Of a DNA stretch of 64,000 bases, positions 17,082 to 25,682 are shown piece after piece. Numbering within the stretch: the stretch's first letter is position 1; every line of letters begins with the position of its first letter. This DNA comes from Brevibacillus panacihumi (GTDB taxonomy: Bacteria > Bacillota > Bacilli > Brevibacillales > Brevibacillaceae): positions 150,298 to 214,297 of the forward strand of contig NZ_RHHT01000027.1 in NCBI RefSeq assembly GCF_003710985.1, in the 5' to 3' direction. A model generated the notes under the pieces. That model was given only the letters and a program-made list of their open reading frames with translations. It did not search any database and had not been told where the DNA came from. The translations under genes were made by a program, and so were the position numbers.

Positions 17082-17757
17082 AGAATCCAAGCAGGATTTA
17101 AAGGTAGTGGGAAACTCGTCTTGTGCTGGCGGACAGTATCGACGGGTCAAGATTACCGGAGAGTGTGCCATAGCTGGGGATGTGGAATGCGAGAAGCTCT
17201 CGTGTACAGGCGACGCGGCCATTCACGGCAACTTGCTGACAGGAGAGCTGTCGATGACCGGAGACATGCAGATCACAGGGGATGTGAACACGAAGAAAAT
17301 CCGCGGCAAAGGAGATTTGGTTATTGACAGCCGGATTTGCGGGGAGGAAATCCGCTTTACAGGAAATCTCGAGGTTCAGGGTGACTGCGAGTCCGGTCTG
17401 CTGGAGGTCAACGGAGGCATCCAAGTCCAAGGATTGTTGAGTGCGGAGCGATTGCAGCTGAGAATGCTCGGACCCTGCCAGGCGAGGGAGATCGGCGGGG
17501 GAAATCTGGATGTGAAGCGAAGCATAGGGACTATCTGGAAGCAATGGTTCGGACAGGATTCGCAGGTTGTTCTTCTTGCCGAGGTGATCGAAGGCGATGT
17601 GCTCAATCTTGATTACACAAAAGCTGGTATTGTCCGGGGCAAGGACGTCGTCATCGGACAGGGATGCGAGATTGGGCGGGTGGAATACTGGGGAAGCTTG
17701 GAGGTTCATCCGGAAGCGTCCGTCAAAGAACAGATTTGCCTGAGTGAGCGAGCGTGA
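17071..17757 (+). CDS. yhbF: Bactofilin (YhbF-like)
   Basis: This 228-residue paralogue of the preceding bactofilin has the same repeat pattern (GECAIAGDVECEKLSCTGDAAIHGNLLTGELSMTGDMQI in short units) and the same C-terminal motif (DVLNLDYTKAGIVRGKDVVIGQGCEIGRVEYWG). The two may copolymerise or have divided roles. The start is TTG at 17071 or GTG at 17074, both suitably placed behind GGGGGAGGAG. No terminator was recognised directly after the gene. Confidence 0.87.
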   Translation: MVTEESKQDLKVVGNSSCAGGQYRRVKITGECAIAGDVECEKLSCTGDAAIHGNLLTGELSMTGDMQITGDVNTKKIRGKGDLVIDSRICGEEIRFTGNLEVQGDCESGLLEVNGGIQVQGLLSAERLQLRMLGPCQAREIGGGNLDVKRSIGTIWKQWFGQDSQVVLLAEVIEGDVLNLDYTKAGIVRGKDVVIGQGCEIGRVEYWGSLEVHPEASVKEQICLSERA

Positions 17758-17900
17758 ATTTTCAAGCATGACGGTGCCGTTCTTTTGCGCTACCATAGAG
17801 ATAAGGCGCAGTGATGTGCCAAGCAGGAGCTTTCAGGGAAGACGCCCCTGAAAACAAACACTCATTTTTGCTATTCTGTATGCTAAAAGGAGGCTTGCGC

Positions 17901-17936
17901 ATGTCAACGGCCACAATCAGTGTACGCACCCTGTAA
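17901..17936 (+). CDS. Leader peptide of the MFS transporter gene (11 aa)
   Basis: A short frame encodes MSTATISVRTL behind a perfect AAAAGGAGG with a spacing of 7 bases, which is a better ribosome binding site than that of the transporter gene. Its last codons lie in the 5' arm of a hairpin and its stop codon TAA in the loop. This is the layout of leader peptides that control drug-resistance genes through ribosome stalling. The peptide does not carry the RLR motif of macrolide leaders. No homologue is known to me. Confidence 0.7.
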   Translation: MSTATISVRTL

Positions 17937-17982
17937 TCAGGGGCGTGCGAACTGAACCGCCTGCATTCGTCAGGGGGTTTGG
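17925..17982 (+). promoter_or_regulatory. Translational attenuator of the MFS transporter gene
   Basis: Four short complementary blocks follow each other: CCTG (17930-17933), CAGG (17938-17941), CCTG (17960-17963) and CAGG (17971-17974). Blocks 1 and 2 form a hairpin extended by CGCAC/GTGCG with a 3-base bulge. Blocks 3 and 4 form a second hairpin (AACCGCCTG with CAGGGGGTT, one G-G mismatch) that covers the transporter's Shine-Dalgarno AGGGGG. Block 2 can instead pair with block 3. A ribosome stalled on the leader would open hairpin 1, favour pairing 2-3 and release the ribosome binding site. Confidence 0.65.
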
Positions 17983-17985
17983 AAC

Positions 17986-19170
17986 ATGAAGGGATACAAA
18001 GGATACTTGTATGTCAATGCACTGTCTTCGCTGGGATCGAGGATGGATTTGATCGCATCGAGTGCGTTGATCTTTACATTTGCAGATAGCGTTTATTGGT
18101 TGAGCGCTTTTTTTGTGGCTCGCCAAATCGGCGGAATGATGTTCAGCATGGCTGCGGGCATTCTCGCGGATCGCATGGATCGCAGACGCGCCATGCTGAT
18201 AAGCGACTTCGGGGCAGGCTTGTCGATCTTGCTGGTGCTGCTGTACCCGCATCCGTACGTCATCGTCGGGGCGGCTTTTGTCAAAGGCATGCTGTACAGC
18301 TTGTTTCACATCAGCTTTCAGGCTTCCTTGCCGCAGATGTTCGGCAAAGACGCATTGGTGAACATAAATGGGCTGACTGTGCGACTGGAGTCTATCGTGG
18401 GGATTGCTGGCTTCGCTTTCGGGGGAGTTTTGACAGAATCTTTCGGGTATGCCGTAGTCATCGCCTTTGATGCCGCTACGTTCTTTGTATCGGCGATCGT
18501 CCTGATGCGGCTGCGTTGGGAGAATGACGAGCAGCAGGGAACGGAACATGGGGCCGTACGGCAGGAGCGAGAGACGGCCAGCCGGTTCTGGTTTGGCGCC
18601 ACATACGCCTATCTGGCAAAGCACCCGCTTCTGCTCGCAGTCAGTCTGCTAGCATTTTTCGAAGCCTTGAGCACGGCTTCGCATAACTACGGATTGCCGT
18701 TCTTGGCGGAGCTGTTTATCCCAAAGGATGCTGTTCTCCACGGAGGCATGTGGTCGCTGATGAGCGCGGGCGCATGGGCAGGGACGTATTTGGCTTCCCA
18801 TCTGCGATCCCATCAGGTAGCGAGCCTTTTTGCAGCCTCGTTTTTGCTTGCGATTACGATATCGCTCTCCTTTGCAGGTAGCCAGCTATGGATTGTTTTG
18901 CTGTTCTTGGGCCTGGCGGGGATGTTTACGGGAATTGCCCAGGTATGCAGGAATACGATTCTCCAGGGGGCGGAGAGCCGAATTCGCGGCAGGGTGATGG
19001 GAGTCCAGAACACGTTGAGCCGAGGCGGCTTTTTTGTCGGATTCCTGGCTGGCCCATCGGTCGTCGGCTTCTGGGATTTGTCGGGAATGGTCATTCTGGC
19101 GCAAGCAGTTTTCGCAGGGGGCATGTTGCTTTTGCTCTCGTATTTGTACCTGAACCGAAAGAACGTATGA
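17986..19170 (+). CDS. MFS transporter, probable drug efflux
   Basis: This 394-residue protein of the major facilitator superfamily has about twelve hydrophobic segments. The loop motif between helices 2 and 3 (GILADRMDRRRAMLISD) fits drug/proton antiporters of the MFS_1/Mef-like type. The ATG is preceded by AGGGGG, which is sequestered in a predicted hairpin. The leader peptide and alternative hairpins upstream suggest induction by a translation-inhibiting drug, so the substrate may be a ribosome-targeting antibiotic. That is inference. A terminator follows. Confidence 0.88.
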   Translation: MKGYKGYLYVNALSSLGSRMDLIASSALIFTFADSVYWLSAFFVARQIGGMMFSMAAGILADRMDRRRAMLISDFGAGLSILLVLLYPHPYVIVGAAFVKGMLYSLFHISFQASLPQMFGKDALVNINGLTVRLESIVGIAGFAFGGVLTESFGYAVVIAFDAATFFVSAIVLMRLRWENDEQQGTEHGAVRQERETASRFWFGATYAYLAKHPLLLAVSLLAFFEALSTASHNYGLPFLAELFIPKDAVLHGGMWSLMSAGAWAGTYLASHLRSHQVASLFAASFLLAITISLSFAGSQLWIVLLFLGLAGMFTGIAQVCRNTILQGAESRIRGRVMGVQNTLSRGGFFVGFLAGPSVVGFWDLSGMVILAQAVFAGGMLLLLSYLYLNRKNV

Positions 19171-19183
19171 ATTGAGTCCACCA

Positions 19184-19220
19184 AGCCGCAGCTGATATAG
19201 CCTGCGGCTTTCGCGTTTTT
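19184..19220 (+). terminator. Terminator after the MFS gene
   Basis: AGCCGCAG pairs with CTGCGGCT around a 10-base loop, and T5 follows after a short spacer. Confidence 0.75.
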
Positions 19221-19232
19221 ACACAGGGCTTA

Positions 19233-19261
19233 GTCTTTTTTCCACGTGTTTGCCATAGGAT
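19233..19261 (+). promoter_or_regulatory. Possible SigE promoter of yunB
   Basis: GTCTTTTT and CATAGGAT are separated by 13 bases. This partly fits the mother-cell SigE pattern (KMATATT, 13-15 bases, CATACANT). yunB is a SigE-dependent gene in B. subtilis. The match is weak. Confidence 0.35.
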
Positions 19262-19284
19262 GTACCAACTGGGAGGTGACGGGA

Positions 19285-20001
19285 TTGGCGATGTTTCGAA
19301 CCCGTCGGCGATGGAGAAACCCGCTTTCCCGCACAAAAGCCTTCTTGATCGCGCTAATCATCTTTCTCATTCTGACCATCCAGATGCTGGTCATGCTCGA
19401 AAAGCGGCTGGAACCCACACTTTTGATTCTCGCTTCCCAAAAGGCTGAACAGCTTGCAAAAGACGCGATAACAGATGCCGTTACCAAGCGGATTTCCCAG
19501 CAAGGTGTCGACTTCAATGAAATCGTCATGATTGAAAAAGACAATGAAGGGCGCATTCAGTCCTATCAGTTCAATTATCGCGAGTATTCCCGGATCGTGG
19601 GGGAGACGACCTTTCGAGTCCAGAACAAGCTGCAGGAATTCGAGCAAAATAAAGTAGACCACTCAATACCGCTTGGGCTGGCTACGGGCAACAGCTTCCT
19701 TGCCAACATGGGACCCGAGCTCCCGATCACCTTCGTCCCGATTGGCTCCGTCAAAACCAAGCTGGAGACAAATCTCAAAGAGGCAGGCATCAATATGGTG
19801 CTAGTGACCGTCTACATTTTTGTCGAGGTGGATTTGAGGATCGTCATCCCCTTCGCCACAGAAGAGAAGACCGTGACTACAAGAATCCCCATTACGCATT
19901 CACTGATCATCGGGGATGTGCCGCAGTACCTGTACAACAACCCCGACGGCAAGCCGGATGTGCCGCGGGCCAAATCAGAATTTGAAATGCCTGCGGATTG
20001 A
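19285..20001 (+). CDS. yunB: Sporulation protein YunB
   Basis: This 238-residue protein has a basic N-terminus, one membrane helix (about residues 15-38) and an outer domain. It resembles YunB (lines such as AEQLAKDAITDAVTKRI, GPELPITFVPIGSVKT, ITHSLIIGDVPQYLYNN). In B. subtilis it is made in the mother cell and needed for efficient spore formation; its biochemical role is not known. The TTG at 19285 lies 6 bases after GGAGGTG, and an ATG two codons later is the alternative. It sits next to lytH and yunC relatives, as in B. subtilis, but separated by inserted genes. Confidence 0.9.
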   Translation: MAMFRTRRRWRNPLSRTKAFLIALIIFLILTIQMLVMLEKRLEPTLLILASQKAEQLAKDAITDAVTKRISQQGVDFNEIVMIEKDNEGRIQSYQFNYREYSRIVGETTFRVQNKLQEFEQNKVDHSIPLGLATGNSFLANMGPELPITFVPIGSVKTKLETNLKEAGINMVLVTVYIFVEVDLRIVIPFATEEKTVTTRIPITHSLIIGDVPQYLYNNPDGKPDVPRAKSEFEMPAD

Positions 20002-20006
20002 CAAGA

Positions 20007-20033
20007 CCTCTGGCAGCTATCGCCAGGGGTTTT
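20007..20033 (+). terminator. Terminator after yunB
   Basis: CCTCTGGC pairs with GCCAGGGG (one T-G pair) around 7 bases, followed by TTTTG. Confidence 0.75.
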
Positions 20034-20064
20034 GTTGCGTCCGGGTGTAAAGAAGAGAAATCCC

Positions 20065-20748
20065 TCAGGACACTTGCAGCAGGAGTGTCCTCGTTTTGCT
20101 TCCTTGCTCCCGCCATTGCTGCAATCCTTCATAGGACAGATCTGCTGTATCGGGAATCGTGGCCTCGAGAGTCTGATCATCCTTCCATTTCAGATCCAGG
20201 ATCGGGAAGGCAAAATCTCCGGAAACAGCTTGTTCGGAAATCGTGGCAGGTTCTCCGTGTACAGCTGCAACACTGAATTCATCTGTACGCAACACAAGGA
20301 GCTGATGGCGCACCAGCTCTGCTCCCTCATTTCGGCCCATCAGGAGGGCAAGATAGGTTTCGTTCGGGGAAAAAGCATGGCTGACGAATATGCTCCCATC
20401 GTAGGCAGGCAGGGATAAGGTACGGTGCTGTTCTTCTTTGATCTGCAGCCAGAGATGGTCACACAGCTTGGTGCCGCAGCTGTAGCGGATGTCCCCGTAA
20501 ACTACGCCTGTCGGGGAGGAGAATGCGGAAGTGTTCACGCGTTCCCATTCGATTTGGCGCTCGGAAGAATCGAAGGATGCCATGTAGTCGTCCAGCTCTG
20601 GCAATTCTTTTGTGGGAACAGAAATTGTCCCAGATTCGAGGGACAGCTCGACACTGCTCCCAGCGTGGCCGAAGCCGGAGGATTGGCAGCCGTATACGAT
20701 GCCAGTTGTCATCAGCAGCAATAGAACAAGAAATGGTGAGGGCTTCAT
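20065..20748 (-). CDS. Hypothetical lipoprotein
   Basis: I do not recognise this 227-residue protein. It begins with a short basic and hydrophobic signal and a lipobox (VYGCQSS), so it should be anchored on the outer face of the membrane. The mature part has two cysteines close together (SCGTKLC) and no domain that I know. GGAAAGGAAAAT precedes the ATG at 20748; upstream in-frame codons would remove the signal sequence from the N-terminus. It is divergent from kynA and shares with it a 130-base region that carries a 19-bp palindrome. Confidence 0.75.
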   Translation of the reverse strand: MKPSPFLVLLLLMTTGIVYGCQSSGFGHAGSSVELSLESGTISVPTKELPELDDYMASFDSSERQIEWERVNTSAFSSPTGVVYGDIRYSCGTKLCDHLWLQIKEEQHRTLSLPAYDGSIFVSHAFSPNETYLALLMGRNEGAELVRHQLLVLRTDEFSVAAVHGEPATISEQAVSGDFAFPILDLKWKDDQTLEATIPDTADLSYEGLQQWREQGSKTRTLLLQVS

Positions 20749-20808
20749 GCCGATTTTCCTTTCCGGGTTAAAGTGGCGCCTGCCTAATCGCGGCAAGTCG
20801 TCCAAAGA

Positions 20809-20840
20809 TATTGACATCATGTCAATAACTATCATAAACT
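20809..20840 (+). promoter_or_regulatory. kynA promoter with overlapping 19-bp palindromic operator
   Basis: A perfect palindrome (TATTGACATCATGTCAATA, 20809-20827) contains the -35 box TTGACA. TAAACT at 20835, after 18 bases, is the likely -10. A regulator bound here would block RNA polymerase. The palindrome is the best operator candidate in the window. Confidence 0.65.
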
Positions 20841-20879
20841 AAATTCACAACATTCTAACAAAGATTAAAGGAGAACGCC

Positions 20880-21728
20880 ATGTCAAACCACGAGCGGAAC
20901 GTACAGGCGGGCAACGAAGCGAGTATTCATATGGATTTTTCCAAGGAGATGTCCTATGGCGACTATCTGCAGTTGGAGTCCATTCTCTCTGCGCAACGAC
21001 GGCTGTCCGATCATCACGATGAGATGCTGTTCATCATTATCCATCAGACGAGCGAGTTATGGATGAAATTGATCCTGCACGAATTGGAGGCAGCCATCTC
21101 TTGTATTTGGGAGAAAAATCTGGACCCGGTCTTCAAGATGCTGTCCAGGGTGTCGCGCATACAGCAGCAGTTGATCCAATCCTGGGATGTGTTGTCCACG
21201 CTGACCCCATCCGAATATCTGGAGTTCCGGGATACACTTGGCAAATCGTCCGGTTTTCAGTCGTATCAAAATCGCCTGATCGAGTTTGCCATGGGGTACA
21301 AGAGTCCCCATGCACTCAAGGTATTTGAGCATGAGCCAAAGATCTATGCGCAATTAAAAAAAGCGCTGGAGACGCCGGGGTTGTATGACGCCTCGATCTT
21401 CATGCTGGCAGAACGCGGATTGCCGATCGATCCAGCCGCGTTACAACGCGACTGGACACAGGATTATCAGCCAAACCAGAGTGTAGAGGATGCGTGGCTC
21501 GCGGTATACCGGGACGTCAACAAGTATTGGGACTTGTACGAACTGGCAGAAAAGCTGGTAGACATCGAAAACCGCCAACAGCAGTGGCGGCTCAATCACA
21601 TGTTTACCGTGGAGCGAATCATCGGCAACAAGATGGGGACGGGTGGATCGTCAGGTGTCCAGTATTTGAAGCGGGTGCTTGACCACCGTTTCTTCCCGGA
21701 GCTGTGGAGTTTGCGCACCAAGCTGTAA
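20880..21728 (+). CDS. kynA: Tryptophan 2,3-dioxygenase
   Basis: This heme enzyme opens the indole ring of L-tryptophan to give N-formylkynurenine, the first step of the kynurenine pathway. The 282 residues match the family. Typical segments are [16 protein letters not shown], the heme/substrate region [22 protein letters not shown] with His near residue 60, [14 protein letters not shown], and the C-terminal [32 protein letters not shown] precedes the ATG. The other pathway genes (kynB, kynU) are not adjacent. Control by the palindrome at 20809 is likely. Confidence 0.95.
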   Translation: MSNHERNVQAGNEASIHMDFSKEMSYGDYLQLESILSAQRRLSDHHDEMLFIIIHQTSELWMKLILHELEAAISCIWEKNLDPVFKMLSRVSRIQQQLIQSWDVLSTLTPSEYLEFRDTLGKSSGFQSYQNRLIEFAMGYKSPHALKVFEHEPKIYAQLKKALETPGLYDASIFMLAERGLPIDPAALQRDWTQDYQPNQSVEDAWLAVYRDVNKYWDLYELAEKLVDIENRQQQWRLNHMFTVERIIGNKMGTGGSSGVQYLKRVLDHRFFPELWSLRTKL

Positions 21729-21735
21729 TGATGAG

Positions 21736-23268
21736 TCAGCGCAGTCTGCGAAATTCCCGCCAGATGGCACGCAGGGTGTCAGCGGATAGGGACCGTTTCT
21801 CTCCGTACAGCCATTTGGTCACGCCGCTCATCATGGTCTGCTGGTCCTCCGTATAGGGATACCAGTTCAGCTCGCGCTTGCGCTTGCCCGGGTCATGAAT
21901 GACCGAGGTGCTGTGGGTGAAGGCCTGCAGCCCGAGAGGACCGCGATATCGGCCGATGCCGCTTTCCTTCACTCCGCCAAAAGGAAGATGCGGATTGGCA
22001 AAGCTGATGATGACGTCATTGATGCAGACGTTGCCGCTCTCCAATTGCTCGGCAATGCGGCGGGCACGCCTGCTGTCCTGCGACCAGACCGAAGCGTTCA
22101 GTCCATACGGTGAGCTGTTGGCTAGCTTGACAGCTTCTTCCTCCGAGGAGAAACGCATGATCGGCAGCACAGGGCCAAACGTTTCTTCTTGCATGATTTT
22201 CATAGTCGGGGTGACATTGGTCAGCACGGTCGGTGGAAGAAACATCGAGCCGTCTACCGGGACATCCCCGCCCAGGACGGCTGTTGCTCCCATGGCAACA
22301 GCCTCTTCGATGTGCTCACGAACGATGGGAATCTGGTCGGGAAATGTCATCGAGCCAACCTCGGCTGATTGGGGGAAGCCCTGGCGCAAGGCTTTGGCCT
22401 TCTCCGTCACCAAGGCGACAAAACGGTCGTGGACGGATTCGTGGACAAAAGCGCGCTCCACCGACATGCAGACTTGTCCCGAATTGGTGAAAGCCCCCCA
22501 TACAGCAGCATTGGCAGCCCGTTCTACATGCGCATCGGAGCAGACGATCATCGGGTCTTTGCCGCCAAGCTCCAGCTCAACCGGGATGAGATGCTCTGCC
22601 GCAGCACGCATGATCGATTTGCCTGTGCGAACTGATCCTGTAAAAAATATTTTATCAGGACGGGACGAGACTAGCGCCTGCCCAGCTTCTTTGCCGCCGT
22701 GCACCACATGGACGACTCCCTCCGGGAAAGGAACAGCCCGGAATAGCTCCTCGATCAACAGCCCCACGGAAGCAGTGACCTCTGATGGCTTCAGGACAAC
22801 GGTATTTCCTGCGACCAAGGCAGAGAGGACGGGAATGACGGCTAGCTGGAAGGGATAATTCCACGGCGCGATTACTGCCACGACCCCCATCGGCCTGTAG
22901 TGGATGTAGGACTTCTTGGGCTTAAGCAGCAAGGGTGTCGCTGCTTTTTGCGGCGCCAGCATCCGTCTTGCGTGCTTTTCATAGAAGCGTATGGTGTCGA
23001 TCGTAACGAAAATCTCGGTCATGTATGCTTCAAAATGAACCTTTCCGGTAGCCTGACTAATACGCTGCGCCAGTTCCTCGCCATGGCGGACGAGATGCAG
23101 ACGAAGCTGGGCCAACAAGTCCAGCCTGTCTGCAAGCGATGTTTTCGACCATACCGTAAAAACACGGCGAGCATGCTCGACAGCTTGCCGGACCTCATCA
23201 GGGGTCGCTTCATGGAGCGTGCCGATCTGTTCGCCCGTAGCGGGATTGTACAGGGAGAGGACAGTCAT
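21736..23268 (-). CDS. NAD(P)-dependent aldehyde dehydrogenase
   Basis: This 510-residue enzyme of the aldehyde dehydrogenase superfamily oxidises an aldehyde to its acid. It has the nucleotide-binding pattern (PWNYPFQLAVIPVLSALVAGNTVVLKPSE), the active-site glutamate motif ELGGKDPM and the catalytic cysteine in FTNSGQVCMSVERAFV. The C-terminal tail of about 50 residues past the fold is basic. The substrate cannot be told. The ATG at 23268 is 6 bases after GAAGAGGTG; an in-frame ATG at 23286 is less likely. It is a separate gene on the minus strand, convergent with kynA with only 7 bases between stops. Confidence 0.92.
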   Translation of the reverse strand: MTVLSLYNPATGEQIGTLHEATPDEVRQAVEHARRVFTVWSKTSLADRLDLLAQLRLHLVRHGEELAQRISQATGKVHFEAYMTEIFVTIDTIRFYEKHARRMLAPQKAATPLLLKPKKSYIHYRPMGVVAVIAPWNYPFQLAVIPVLSALVAGNTVVLKPSEVTASVGLLIEELFRAVPFPEGVVHVVHGGKEAGQALVSSRPDKIFFTGSVRTGKSIMRAAAEHLIPVELELGGKDPMIVCSDAHVERAANAAVWGAFTNSGQVCMSVERAFVHESVHDRFVALVTEKAKALRQGFPQSAEVGSMTFPDQIPIVREHIEEAVAMGATAVLGGDVPVDGSMFLPPTVLTNVTPTMKIMQEETFGPVLPIMRFSSEEEAVKLANSSPYGLNASVWSQDSRRARRIAEQLESGNVCINDVIISFANPHLPFGGVKESGIGRYRGPLGLQAFTHSTSVIHDPGKRKRELNWYPYTEDQQTMMSGVTKWLYGEKRSLSADTLRAIWREFRRLR

Positions 23269-23380
23269 GGACGAACACCTCTTCATCGTAAAATGGGCCT
23301 GCTCACAGAAAAGCTGGCTCCATACAGGTTCGCGGGAGTGAGGCGTTTTTCCTCTCCAGCCATGACGTGCAGCTTCCCAA

Positions 23381-24397
23381 TCACCTTTTCTGTTTCAACC
23401 GTTCCCAGCGCCGCAGGTACGGATAAGGGTCAAAAGCCCAATCGTCGCCGCCTGTTTCCCGATACATGCCATAGTGCAAATGAGGGGGAAACTTGCCGGA
23501 GGTTCCAGGCCTTCCGTAACCGGAACTTCCGACATAGCCGATCACTTCTCCGGGTTCCACGATGTCTCCGGGCTTCAATCCCTTTTTAAAGGAGGACAAA
23601 TGCGCAAAGTAGTGGTAGACGTTCGCCATGTCACGCATGCCGATCCGCCAGCCTCCGTAGCGGTTCCAGCCGACCACTTCGATCATGCCGTATCCCGTGC
23701 TGAGTACAGGAGTCCCGTAGCCCGCGAAGATGTCTGTTCCTTCGTGAATGCGCCGTCCCCCCCAGCCGCGGGCATCTCCCCAGGTGCTGCGGTAGCTGTA
23801 GGTGTAGCGAGAAGGGATGGGGAAATGACGGCCGTTCAGATCGAGATGCTGGTACTTGTCGTAGATGGTGGCAAACTGGTGAATCGTTCTGACGGCACGG
23901 CCTCGCTTGTAGTACTCCCAAAGTCCGATGCGCCAATCGTCGCGCTCAAATCCGTAGTCGGACAGAAAATGGATGAAAGTCGCCAGCACATCACGGTCAT
24001 TGTGGCGATCCGCCATTCCATCGCCATCTCCATCTATCCCGATCCCGCCAAAAAAGGATATGGAAGCGGGGTTTGTATCCTTGTCATCTGGATTTAACTC
24101 CCCGCACCATCGCTCGGCGGAAATGTCTATGGCCGTCAATCGATTCGCCGCAGATTCGGGTTCACCCTTTTTCTTTTTGCGTATCTTCATTGACCGCTCA
24201 TATTGATCAATGGCAGCCAGGTACGTCCAGGGGACCCCGTACATTGCCTCCATCTGTTGAAAAAGCTGGAGACGCTCCTCTAAAACAGGATCGACAGATG
24301 GGGCGGATGGGGCAGCGCTCGCCGGTACCAGCGGCAGGACAGCAGATACGATGCAGATGCACAAGCCGATTTGAATGATGAGCCGGAAAACCTTCAT
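23381..24397 (-). CDS. lytH: Sporulation M23 peptidase, LytH-like
   Basis: This 338-residue secreted protein has a signal peptide (about 1-30), a middle region resembling lytic-transglycosylase-associated domains (YGVPWTYLAAIDQYERS) and a C-terminal M23 peptidase domain. Metal ligands are visible in HEGTDIF and HLHYG. LytH of B. subtilis is an L-Ala-D-Glu peptidase that trims cortex peptidoglycan and lies next to yunB and lipA, as here. The ATG at 24397 follows GGAGGGAGA. It is divergent from the SbcD-like gene. Confidence 0.9.
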   Translation of the reverse strand: MKVFRLIIQIGLCICIVSAVLPLVPASAAPSAPSVDPVLEERLQLFQQMEAMYGVPWTYLAAIDQYERSMKIRKKKKGEPESAANRLTAIDISAERWCGELNPDDKDTNPASISFFGGIGIDGDGDGMADRHNDRDVLATFIHFLSDYGFERDDWRIGLWEYYKRGRAVRTIHQFATIYDKYQHLDLNGRHFPIPSRYTYSYRSTWGDARGWGGRRIHEGTDIFAGYGTPVLSTGYGMIEVVGWNRYGGWRIGMRDMANVYHYFAHLSSFKKGLKPGDIVEPGEVIGYVGSSGYGRPGTSGKFPPHLHYGMYRETGGDDWAFDPYPYLRRWERLKQKR

Positions 24398-24557
24398 GCT
24401 GTCTCCCTCCACCCGAGTATTTTCTTTATGTAGTTTCTGACAGGTGCAATGAATTATCCAGATACTTTTTGGAAGGGCTTTTCAATGCTTCCATATTTCC
24501 TGTATTATAAGGAGAAAGTATGTTCGTAGTTTTGGGCTGGCAGGGAGTTGAAAGCAA

Positions 24558-25682
24558 TTGTTGACCTTTATTCATACGGCGGATGTCCATCTGGATGCGC
24601 CGATGCAAGCTTTATCGGAGCAGTATGCGCTCCGACAGGATGATTTCCGCCGGACGATGCGCCGGATCCGCGATCTGGTCGTGGACAAGCAGGCAGACTT
24701 CTGGCTGATCGCGGGAGACTTGCTCGAATATCACGGCGGCAGCCGCTCTACGGCTTTATTTTTGCGTGATTTGTTTGCCAGTGTCGCGCCTGTACCCGTC
24801 TGCATAGCACCCGGCAATCATGATCCGTGGAGAGAGGATTCCTATTATCAGAGCCTGAGCTGGTCCGGCAACGTATTCTGGTTTACGCCGGAGTGGGGGG
24901 CCTTTGAATTTCCGGAGAAATCCTGCGTGGTCTACGGCTGGGGATTTCCGGAGCCGCATGTTTACGAATCGCCTTTGCGCCATTTTCCAGGCAAGCTGTC
25001 GGGATACAAGCATCACGTGATGGTTCTCCACGCACATGTGCGGAGCAGCGGGGGAGACGACCATCATCCTTACGCCCCTGTGACGGTACAGGAATTGGTG
25101 GATACCGAGATGGATTATGTGGCACTGGGGCATATTCACAAGCCGATGCAATTCGTCCATCCGCTGAAAAAACAGCCGATTGCCGCCTACCCGGGGACTC
25201 CAGAAGCCTTGACTGTCAAGGAGGAGGGGGAGCGCTGCGTCTTGTATGGCGAATTGGATCAGGACGGCAGACTGACGCTTACGCCCATCTCAGTCGAGCA
25301 AAGGCGTGTCAGCAGGATTGAGATCAAGCTTGGCGGAGTGGAGACGATGGAGGCTCTGGTGGAGTTGGTGCAACAAGAGCTGGCAGCCGAGTCTGCCGAA
25401 AATATGGTTTACGTCACCTTGAGCGGGGAGCGCGCTGCTCATTTCACCCCGTCGCTCGCCGTGCTGCAGCAGCGATTTCGCCACTTTTTCCTGATCCGTT
25501 TTACCGACCAGACTTGGCCTGACGTGGACGAGGAGAAGCTGATGGCTGAGGGCGGCGTATTGGGCAGATGGCTCGCCAAGCTGGCCGATGCGGAAGCCCG
25601 AGCCACCGATGAAGCGCAGCGGCAGATGATCCGGCTGGCGCGTCGGGAAGCAGTGGAGCGGATTGGGGGTAGTTCAGTTTGA
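24558..25682 (+). CDS. SbcD/YhaO-like DNA repair exonuclease (metallophosphoesterase)
   Basis: This 374-residue calcineurin-like phosphoesterase has all the SbcD/Mre11 metal motifs: FIHTADVHLDAP at the start, GDLLE near 55, GNHDPW near 85, LHAHVRSSG near 158 and GHIHKP near 195. It forms an operon with the ATPase gene that overlaps its stop by 3 bases, as yhaO and yhaN do in B. subtilis. The pair should act as an ATP-dependent nuclease on DNA ends or hairpins. The start is one of two adjacent TTG codons (24558 or 24561) behind CAGGGAG. Confidence 0.88.
   Translation: MLTFIHTADVHLDAPMQALSEQYALRQDDFRRTMRRIRDLVVDKQADFWLIAGDLLEYHGGSRSTALFLRDLFASVAPVPVCIAPGNHDPWREDSYYQSLSWSGNVFWFTPEWGAFEFPEKSCVVYGWGFPEPHVYESPLRHFPGKLSGYKHHVMVLHAHVRSSGGDDHHPYAPVTVQELVDTEMDYVALGHIHKPMQFVHPLKKQPIAAYPGTPEALTVKEEGERCVLYGELDQDGRLTLTPISVEQRRVSRIEIKLGGVETMEALVELVQQELAAESAENMVYVTLSGERAAHFTPSLAVLQQRFRHFFLIRFTDQTWPDVDEEKLMAEGGVLGRWLAKLADAEARATDEAQRQMIRLARREAVERIGGSSV

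Noticed and set aside
21899..22858. 320-codon open frame antisense to the aldehyde dehydrogenase gene
   Set aside because: The protein frame of the dehydrogenase is certain, and the antisense product is Ser/Thr/Arg-rich without any motif.
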